From the NCBI GenBank assembly GCA_022561415.1, contig JADFRH010000050.1, positions 1 to 10,737 of the forward strand: 10,737 bases of DNA. Direction: 5' to 3'. Source of the stretch: Planctomycetota bacterium. Lineage in GTDB: Bacteria; Planctomycetota; Phycisphaerae; UBA1845. Below, one piece after another: positions 5,045 to 10,737 of this stretch. The stretch's first letter is position 1; each line of letters starts with the position of its first letter. A program made the position numbers and the translations under genes. The notes under the pieces were generated by a model that was not told the DNA's origin, made no database searches, and saw only the letters and a list, made by a program, of their open reading frames with translations.

Positions 5045-7345
5045 TCATGCATCGTCGAACTTGGCGACCCTCGATTCCTTTGCAAGCTTCACAAGCGTTT
5101 CCCGGTTTATGAGTTCGATCCGCTTGTCCGCCGCGAAGCCACGGGCCTCAGCACTGAAATCTGAGCTAGTCACGAGATCCCCTCGCGTAAGCCGTTGGTC
5201 CGCGCTCACGACTCCGAACAGTTTCTGTACTTCCGGGCGGCCAACGTTCGCCTTGGTGTGTTTGCACTGGATCACTATCCGATGACGCTCCGTGGTGCTT
5301 GACTTTTCTGCTTCAATATCCACGCCGCCATCGTGGCTCCCGCCCACAACCCGCACCGTGAATCCTCGAGCTTCGTAGACTTTCGCAACAAGATTCTCGA
5401 ACTCGCCAGAGTCCAAGTTGTCTAGTACAATCCGAGGAGTGTGAGCCGCGGTGCGAACGCGCTTCGGCCGCGCCCTGAGGTTCTTGAACAGCGAGAACAG
5501 TTCTTCTTCACTCAAGCCCATAGCTTCATGCGGTCTGTTGTCATCAATGACGTGAGCAAACAAGCGCCTTCGTTCCGCAAGCTTTTCCAGAATCCGCTCT
5601 TCGATTGTTTCTTTGCAATAAAATCGGCGAATGAACACTTTATTCTTCTGTCCTATCCGATGGGCGCGCTTCACCGCTTGATCCTCCACGGCAGGGTTCC
5701 ACCAGCGGTCGAAGAGATAAACATAGTTCGCCGCTTGCAGGTTAAGACCAACCCCTCCCGCCCGGTACTGCAAGAGCATCGTGTTCACAGAGGCGTCGGT
5801 CGAAAACGCATCGATTCCCGCGTCTCGCTTCCGCTGTGGAATTGCGCCATGCACTTCAATGACACTGCAAAGCGGCGACAGACTCCGTTTGACGCGCCTC
5901 AGACCGAAGGGTTCCGACACGAATTGAGAAAACACCAAAACCTTGCGCCCGCTCTCGATGATCTCTTCAAGGTCTTGGTTCAAACGCTCCAGTTTAGCGC
6001 TTTCATCAGATACAGGGTCGAAGTTACAGAGTTGCATGAGTTTTTGAATCAATGCAAACACGTGTTGGACTGTGATCGTATCGCCCTTTTTATTGAGCCC
6101 GACGACACCATCTTCCTCTGCGCGGTCGTAGGCTTGCCGCTGCCGCGTTGAAAGCTCGATTTCGACATCGTGATCAACCTTGTCGGGGAGATCAAGGTCT
6201 ACGTCTTCAACACGCCGGCGAAGCATAAAAGGCCTGATTCGCTCGCGAACATAGTCGGGCTCGTCGACTTCGAGAAGCCCAGGGCAAAGGAACTCGAAAA
6301 TGGATACTACATCGCCGGTCTTTGTCTCCAAAGGTGTTCCCGTCAGCGCCCAGCGGCGTTTGCTCTGGAGTGCTTTGACAGCTTTGGCTGTTTTCGACGC
6401 AGGGTTCTTGATGCGCTGCGCCTCGTCAATAATGATCAGATCGTGAGACCCACATCGCTCGCCCTTGGTTAGCCAATCGGCTTCACGGGGAAGTTTTTCG
6501 TAGTTGATGATCTTGACCGTCACGTTGCGCGTCGCCAGTTTCAGAAACCTCTGGGTATCCCCAGTGGGTTCACAGAGATTCGCGGTGGCGTTCGGCCACC
6601 ACTTCTCAATCTCATGACGCCACGTCCCAATGAGGGTCTTTGGGCAAACGATAAGAATGTGCTCGACCTGTCGTTCGCGCCAGAGCAGGCGGGCGGCAAT
6701 GATTGCCTGCATCGTTTTTCCGAGGCCCATCTCATCGGCCAACAAGGCGCTGTTATGCGCGCGGAGCCAGGCAATCCCGAAGACCTCGTACGCATACGGC
6801 GTATTAGGTAAGCCCAAGCTGGAATCAGACAGTAGCTCGTGAATCGGGGGCGTTAGAATCCATCGGAGTCGTTCCTCCAGCGTTTCGCGCTTTTCTATCG
6901 CCGATTCTCGATGCACTTTCTGTACGGGGCGCAACCGCGTAATGCACTGTGTGCTGTCGTGCTGGGAGCCGAATAATCCACGGTCCTCGCGTCGCGACGA
7001 GAACTCGAACTTGTGCAACCGAGGGAGCTTGATCGCTAGATCGACCTTGAACAACCGAACCCCACCGCCAACAAGCAAGTCGACGATCCGTACGTCCGGA
7101 CAGAAGGCAAGAGGAACTGTTGTGGCTTGCGCGTCGAAGGAAATCAGGATCCTGCTTGCTTTGACTCTTACCCTGAGGTCGTCATCAGGGATGGTCCGCA
7201 CATCGCAATCAATCATTAGGCGATCGGAGGAGATGTGCCAGACCTTGCAAGGGAGGGCAAGATCCGCCTCCGTGAGCCGTTCGTAACGAAGCCTTGCTCG
7301 CAGCGCTTCTAGAATTCGAGACTGCTGACGCTCGCGCCACCGCAC
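5045..7345 (-). CDS. SNF2-family helicase with C-terminal Mrr-like restriction endonuclease domain
   Basis: A 766-residue DNA translocase-nuclease fusion. Residues 1 to about 180 form an unassigned N-terminal region. The SNF2 ATPase follows: Walker A DEMGLGKT (204-211, Lys210), Walker B IIIDEAQ (304-310), motif III LTGTP (335-339), then RecA-like domain 2 with VFSQF (471-475), AGGVGLNL (529-536) and motif VI RAHRIGQ (560-566). Residues about 640-760 are Mrr-like PD-(D/E)XK: EFE (648-650), DGGVDIEAE with Asp676, and QCK with Lys695, the expected D...QxK catalytic set. GTG at 7345 is chosen because AGGGAG (7353-7358) lies 7 bases upstream; it overlaps the stop codon of the preceding gene, so the two are co-translated. 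SNF2 plus Mrr nuclease also occurs in ZorD of Zorya defence, but no zorA, zorB or zorC is visible here. Likely role: restriction of foreign DNA. Substrate and modification dependence are unknown. Confidence 0.93.
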   Translation of the reverse strand: MRWRERQQSRILEALRARLRYERLTEADLALPCKVWHISSDRLMIDCDVRTIPDDDLRVRVKASRILISFDAQATTVPLAFCPDVRIVDLLVGGGVRLFKVDLAIKLPRLHKFEFSSRREDRGLFGSQHDSTQCITRLRPVQKVHRESAIEKRETLEERLRWILTPPIHELLSDSSLGLPNTPYAYEVFGIAWLRAHNSALLADEMGLGKTMQAIIAARLLWRERQVEHILIVCPKTLIGTWRHEIEKWWPNATANLCEPTGDTQRFLKLATRNVTVKIINYEKLPREADWLTKGERCGSHDLIIIDEAQRIKNPASKTAKAVKALQSKRRWALTGTPLETKTGDVVSIFEFLCPGLLEVDEPDYVRERIRPFMLRRRVEDVDLDLPDKVDHDVEIELSTRQRQAYDRAEEDGVVGLNKKGDTITVQHVFALIQKLMQLCNFDPVSDESAKLERLNQDLEEIIESGRKVLVFSQFVSEPFGLRRVKRSLSPLCSVIEVHGAIPQRKRDAGIDAFSTDASVNTMLLQYRAGGVGLNLQAANYVYLFDRWWNPAVEDQAVKRAHRIGQKNKVFIRRFYCKETIEERILEKLAERRRLFAHVIDDNRPHEAMGLSEEELFSLFKNLRARPKRVRTAAHTPRIVLDNLDSGEFENLVAKVYEARGFTVRVVGGSHDGGVDIEAEKSSTTERHRIVIQCKHTKANVGRPEVQKLFGVVSADQRLTRGDLVTSSDFSAEARGFAADKRIELINRETLVKLAKESRVAKFDDA

Positions 7346-7356
7346 CGAACCACTCC

Positions 7357-7881
7357 CTACTTCGATAGATCCTTCTGAGCGTCTTTCAATGCCTCCTCCA
7401 TTCGCTTGAAGGGGTCAAGAAGATCGACCGTTTGCTCGAGCGCTGCCACGATCCGCCCCACTGCCTCCTGGTCCTGGGCGTGTCCCCCTGTATCGTAATG
7501 ATAGGTACTGATGGTTACGCCCGACTGCTTGCCTTCCACGTGGGTGAGTCGAGCAGTGGGCACGTTGAAGATGGGGCGTGCCGCAAGTAAGTCCTCGGCA
7601 TCCACAAAGAGGACCTCGGGGACTTTGCTGATTCCGTCCTGGGCGAGCTTCTTGGCGATAACGTCTATCTTCACGTCGATGTCGAGAGTTCGCCCATAGA
7701 GTATCCGCTGCATCACCGTTGGGCGCACGGGAGCGACGTAGCCGAAATGAAGCGGGCGTGTTCGCCTGTCTGTGAGCAGCAGCGCACCCAGATATCCCTT
7801 GGCCCCATCCTGTGGGCAGGATAAGTAGGCCAAACACACGCTGTCCGGGTCGCTCAATGTGGAGTCAACAGGTTCTTCCAT
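7357..7881 (-). CDS. Uncharacterised protein, first gene of the helicase-nuclease operon
   Basis: A 174-residue soluble protein that I do not recognise. It has no signal peptide or membrane segment. The middle looks globular and alpha/beta (GYLGALLLTD, FGYVAPVRP, VLFVDAEDLL), and the C-terminus is a charged helix (FKRMEEALKDAQKDL). The frame is open to a TTG at 7944, but that TTG is the first codon of a TTGACA promoter box. An ATG at 7911 has no ribosome site and sits near the predicted transcript start. ATG at 7881 has a weak GGA 9-11 bases upstream and is preferred; 7911 remains possible. The stop codon lies 11 bases before the helicase start, so the two form an operon. Position suggests a partner, substrate-recognition or regulatory role for the helicase-nuclease; that is inference from context only. 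Confidence 0.75.
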   Translation of the reverse strand: MEEPVDSTLSDPDSVCLAYLSCPQDGAKGYLGALLLTDRRTRPLHFGYVAPVRPTVMQRILYGRTLDIDVKIDVIAKKLAQDGISKVPEVLFVDAEDLLAARPIFNVPTARLTHVEGKQSGVTISTYHYDTGGHAQDQEAVGRIVAALEQTVDLLDPFKRMEEALKDAQKDLSK

Positions 7882-7915
7882 TACATCGTTCCATCCGTTC
7901 AGCCAGCGCATGTCA

Positions 7916-7944
7916 ATTGTTAGGTAGCGGTGGGATCGTGTCAA
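7916..7944 (-). promoter_or_regulatory. Sigma70-type promoter of the helicase-nuclease operon
   Basis: On the minus strand TTGACA (7944-7939, perfect) is followed by a 17-base spacer and AACAAT (7921-7916, four of six). This predicts a start near 7909, about 28 bases before the preferred ATG at 7881. A second TTGACA occurs at 7916-7911 without a good -10. Confidence 0.5.
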
Positions 7945-8255
7945 TGGCAGTACACCACCGGTCCATGGGCCACGGGTTCGTTGCGCTGGGGCAAAGGATG
8001 GTGGATGGGTTCTTGACGTTGGCTCGAAGGGCTCAGGTGCCCCAGCGAGGCCGATCTAGCCATAGCAGAGACCTCCCGCTCGTGGTCGAGAAGGAACTGC
8101 TTTCGCCACAGGCCGCCGCCGTAGCCGCATAGTTTGCCGTCGCTGCGGATGACTCGGTGGCAGGGGATGATGATCGCGATGCGGTTGTCACCGTTGGCCC
8201 GGCCCGCGTCTGTGCTGATCGCCCATTGGAGCGAGTTTGAGAAGCCATCAGCCAT
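7941..8255 (-). pseudogene. Remnant of O6-alkylguanine-DNA alkyltransferase (C-terminal part only)
   Basis: About 50 residues match the C-terminal core of methylated-DNA-protein-cysteine methyltransferases (Ogt/MGMT). Seen: ANGDNRIAII, the active-site PCHRV with the acceptor Cys codon at 8160-8162, and GYGGGLWRKQFLLDHE. A functional enzyme is roughly 150-180 residues and needs the preceding helix-turn-helix DNA-binding region, with its Tyr and Arg finger. Here the match fades about 15 residues from the frame's start, and that ATG lies inside a heptanucleotide repeat array (8243-8284). After LLDHER the frame runs on for about 44 residues that look non-coding and ends inside the promoter of the next operon. 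It is therefore a 5'-truncated remnant. A highly divergent short alkyltransferase-like protein is a less likely alternative. Confidence 0.75.
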
Positions 8256-8284
8256 CAGCTATCAGCCGTCAGCCGTTAGCTTTC
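8243..8284. repeat. Heptanucleotide tandem array, six units
   Basis: Six consecutive 7-base units: AGCCATC twice, then AGCTATC, AGCCGTC, AGCCGTT and AGCTTTC. The array marks the point where the alkyltransferase homology has stopped. Similar heptads in inverted sense occur at about 8416-8429 (CTGAAGG, CTGATCC). Confidence 0.85.
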
Positions 8285-8353
8285 GGCCGGAGGCTCGCGA
8301 CCGCCAACGCCGACAATGAATACGGTGCGAAAAGTCTTTCCTGGCCCGTTTTG

Positions 8354-8388
8354 CTCTTCACTCTTCACTATCGACTCTTCACTCTATG
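8354..8388. repeat. Second heptanucleotide array, different unit
   Basis: Five consecutive 7-base units: CTCTTCA, CTCTTCA, CTATCGA, CTCTTCA, CTCTATG. The sequence is unrelated to the first array but the period is the same; the two lie 69 bases apart. The 8256-8459 spacer holds these repeats and one palindrome but no gene. Confidence 0.8.
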
Positions 8389-8427
8389 CGTTACGTGAGA
8401 TCAAGCGACATTTCTGCTGAAGGCTGA

Positions 8428-8441
8428 TCCCGGCGCCGGGA
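8428..8441 (-). other. Perfect 14-base palindrome downstream of the endonuclease IV gene
   Basis: TCCCGGCGCCGGGA lies 18 bases past the endonuclease IV stop (minus-strand sense). As RNA it can form a 5-bp stem with a GCGC loop. There is no T-run, so a terminator role is doubtful; a protein-binding palindrome is equally possible. Confidence 0.35.
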
Positions 8442-8459
8442 ATGGCTAAAGCTTCCGGC

Positions 8460-9362
8460 TCAGCGATGCCGGCAAAGCGATCGCAAACGCTTGAGGTTTA
8501 CCTTGTCGAACTCGGTGCCCCGGCCGTCCTTGCCCTTCGGTGTTTCGAGGATGAACGGCATGTTCGACCAGCGCAGGTCGTTTAGAAAATGTGCGAAGCC
8601 GGTCTTGCCGATCTTGCCCTTGCCGATGTGCTCGTGCCGATCGACGCGGCTACCGCACTGGCGCTTCGAGTCGTTGGTGTGAATGCAGCAGACGCGCGAC
8701 GCGCCGACGGTGCGCTCGAGCTCGTCCATCATTTCGTCGTAGCCGCTTTTCTCGCGAAAATCATAGCCGGCCGCGAACAGATGGCACGTGTCGAGACAAA
8801 CGCCCAGGCGATCTGAATCGGCTACGCCATCGAAGATCGAGGCGAGGTGCGCAAAGCGATAACCGATGGCCGTGCCCTGACCGGCCGTGCTTTCCAGCAG
8901 GATCGTAGTGTCAAATCCTTGGCACTTCTTGTGGACTTCGTTCAGCGAGCGCGCGATGCGTTTGATCCCGACCTCGAGCGTGTCATCCATATGGGCGCCG
9001 GGGTGAAAGATCAGCGCCGAGACGCCCAGCGCCTCGCATCGTTCGATTTCGTCGACCATGGCCGTGATGCTCTTGTTGCGATTGGCATCATCAGGCGACG
9101 CGAGATTAAGCAGGTAGCTGGCGTGGGCCACGACCGGAGAAAGCCCCGTCTCGCGCTCGGCGGCTTTGTATGCAACGATTTGCTCGCTTTTCAGTGCCGG
9201 CGCCCGCCATTGGCGCTGGTTCTTGACGAAAACCTGCAAACAGTCGCATCCGACGGCCGCACCGGCTGCGAAAGCGTTCTCGATTCCCCCCGCCACGGAC
9301 ATATGTGCGCCAAGCGGAGGCACGGACTTCCCGGTTCGGCTTGCGTGGATCGCCGGCTGCAT
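8460..9362 (-). CDS. nfo: Endonuclease IV (AP endonuclease, TIM-barrel, trinuclear zinc)
   Basis: A 300-residue base-excision-repair enzyme that cuts DNA 5' of abasic sites and removes 3'-blocking groups. All nine metal ligands of the E. coli enzyme have counterparts at near-identical spacing: His80, His120, Glu157, Asp191, His194, His228, Asp241, His243 and Glu273. They fall in the signatures HASYLLNLA, FHPGAH, ILLESTAGQG, CLDTCHLFAAGYD, DRHEHIGKG and ILETP. The N-terminus has about 16 residues before LGAHMSVAGG, slightly more than in E. coli (285 residues total). ATG at 9362 is kept because AGGA (9374-9377) lies upstream, if a little far. The gene is divergent from the 23S rRNA operon and is followed by a repeat-rich spacer and the alkyltransferase remnant, so an alkylation-repair neighbourhood may once have existed. 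Identification is secure. Confidence 0.97.
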   Translation of the reverse strand: MQPAIHASRTGKSVPPLGAHMSVAGGIENAFAAGAAVGCDCLQVFVKNQRQWRAPALKSEQIVAYKAAERETGLSPVVAHASYLLNLASPDDANRNKSITAMVDEIERCEALGVSALIFHPGAHMDDTLEVGIKRIARSLNEVHKKCQGFDTTILLESTAGQGTAIGYRFAHLASIFDGVADSDRLGVCLDTCHLFAAGYDFREKSGYDEMMDELERTVGASRVCCIHTNDSKRQCGSRVDRHEHIGKGKIGKTGFAHFLNDLRWSNMPFILETPKGKDGRGTEFDKVNLKRLRSLCRHR

Positions 9363-9457
9363 GTTCTTGTAAGTCCTTTATTAGCAATGGGTTACGGCAT
9401 CTGCCAAGCGGAATCACATAGGCGCAAGAACAGAATGCGAAAAGCCGGGACGGCCCC

Positions 9458-9485
9458 TTGACGTCGGCGGCACGTCTGATAGATT
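9458..9485 (+). promoter_or_regulatory. Candidate promoter of the 23S rRNA transcript
   Basis: TTGACG (9458-9463, five of six), 16-base spacer, TAGATT (9480-9485, four of six) preceded by TGA. It lies upstream of the stem-loop and boxA and is the best promoter-like pair I found between the divergent endonuclease IV gene and 23S rRNA. Confidence 0.45.
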
Positions 9486-9494
9486 ACCTCGCTC

Positions 9495-9536
9495 GCCCGA
9501 GTTTGTCGTACGCCGCCCGGCGTCGCGGACTCGGGC
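9495..9536 (+). other. Leader stem-loop just upstream of boxA
   Basis: GCCCGAGT (9495-9502) pairs perfectly with ACTCGGGC (9529-9536). Inside the loop, ACGCC (9510-9514) pairs with GGCGT (9519-9523) around GCCC. It lies 5 bases before boxA, where rRNA antitermination leaders often carry a hairpin (boxB-like). Confidence 0.5.
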
Positions 9537-9540
9537 CTGT

Positions 9541-9552
9541 TGCTCTTTGACA
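9541..9552 (+). promoter_or_regulatory. rRNA antitermination boxA
   Basis: TGCTCTTTGACA differs from the E. coli rrn boxA TGCTCTTTAACA at one base. In RNA this element binds NusB-NusE and builds the antitermination complex on untranslated rRNA transcripts. It lies 276 bases upstream of the 23S 5' end. Confidence 0.75.
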
Positions 9553-9828
9553 TGTGAAGAAGCGGACGCGGATTCGTCGGATCGGACCGGTGTTGCCCTT
9601 TTGGGGCGACGGCGGTGGCTTTTCCGGTGGATTTGCGGTTTTTTCGACGAGCCAAGAGTTTCCGGTGTTGTAACCGAGGCGTGCGTGCGAAGCACGGGCG
9701 TCTAGGGCGCATCTCCGGAACTATATCTCAAGCGCTGGAAGATTGTTTGACCGGACTTTTTGTTCGGCTGGCGTTGGTGTTGCGTGGTCTTCGGGCTCCG
9801 CGGCGTCATGACAGCCCCTCATGAGTGT
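9553..9828 (+). other. Long 23S rRNA leader between boxA and the mature 5' end
   Basis: 276 bases without a supportable gene, tRNA or 16S rRNA. It holds a hairpin GTTGCCC/GGGCGAC (9592-9610, loop TTTTG), a small CGTGC-GAA-GCACG hairpin (9684-9696) and two palindromic TCATGA copies (9806-9811, 9819-9824) just before the rRNA. It is presumably transcribed and then removed by processing. Confidence 0.6.

Positions 9829-10737
<909 letters not shown>

Noticed and set aside
5441..6151. 236-codon open frame on the plus strand
   Set aside because: Lies wholly antisense to the SNF2 motifs of the helicase-nuclease; no recognisable domain.
5045..7345. Naming the helicase-nuclease as zorD
   Set aside because: The domain pairing matches, but no zorA, zorB or zorC is present and sequence-level relationship cannot be tested here.
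1180..8388. Possible CRISPR array from the tandem repeats
   Set aside because: Units are 7-8 bases and directly adjacent with no unique spacers; no cas genes in the window.
9378..9407. TTGGCA-N18-TAATAA as an nfo promoter on the minus strand
   Set aside because: The -10 matches only three of six and would start the transcript within the ribosome-binding region; too weak to report.
8847..9461. 204-codon open frame on the plus strand
   Set aside because: Antisense to endonuclease IV and its conserved ligands.

Overview
The window reads as a chromosomal segment of a GC-rich bacterium. A lone 23S rRNA gene preceded by its own promoter and boxA, with no 16S gene upstream, together with GTG starts and short-period intergenic repeats, would suit a Planctomycetota-like lineage. 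That is inference: nothing here fixes the taxon.

Layout. (1) 2-1177 (+): C-terminal half of a UvrD/PcrA-type superfamily 1 helicase, cut by the window edge. (2) 1229-1621 (+): a small predicted lipoprotein of unknown function, with copies of an 8-base tandem repeat on both sides. (3) 1661-4727: an amino-acid/imine metabolism cluster. It holds a fold-type II PLP dehydratase (-) and, divergent from it, an ornithine cyclodeaminase/mu-crystallin-family reductase (+) that overlaps a second, paralogous PLP dehydratase (+). (4) 4728-5044: a gene-free spacer between convergent genes, with three strong stem-loops. (5) 5045-7881 (-): a two-gene operon of an unrecognised ~174-residue protein followed by a SNF2 helicase with a C-terminal Mrr-like PD-(D/E)XK nuclease, read from a good TTGACA promoter. 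This is the best candidate for an undescribed system, probably DNA restriction or anti-phage defence. (6) 7941-8459: remnant of an O6-alkylguanine-DNA alkyltransferase gene truncated at a heptanucleotide repeat array, followed by a second heptad array. (7) 8460-9362 (-): endonuclease IV with all nine metal ligands. (8) 9363-10737 (+): promoter, stem-loop, boxA, long leader and the first ~0.9 kb of 23S rRNA.

How the parts fit. The dehydratases would make enamine/imine intermediates from hydroxy-amino acids. The overlapping reductase belongs to a family that reduces imines or cyclodeaminates, so coupled chemistry is plausible. Three DNA-transaction genes (UvrD-like helicase, endonuclease IV, alkyltransferase remnant) are housekeeping repair functions. 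The helicase-nuclease pair has locally lower GC and sits between an alkyltransferase remnant and a hairpin cluster, which fits an inserted accessory module.
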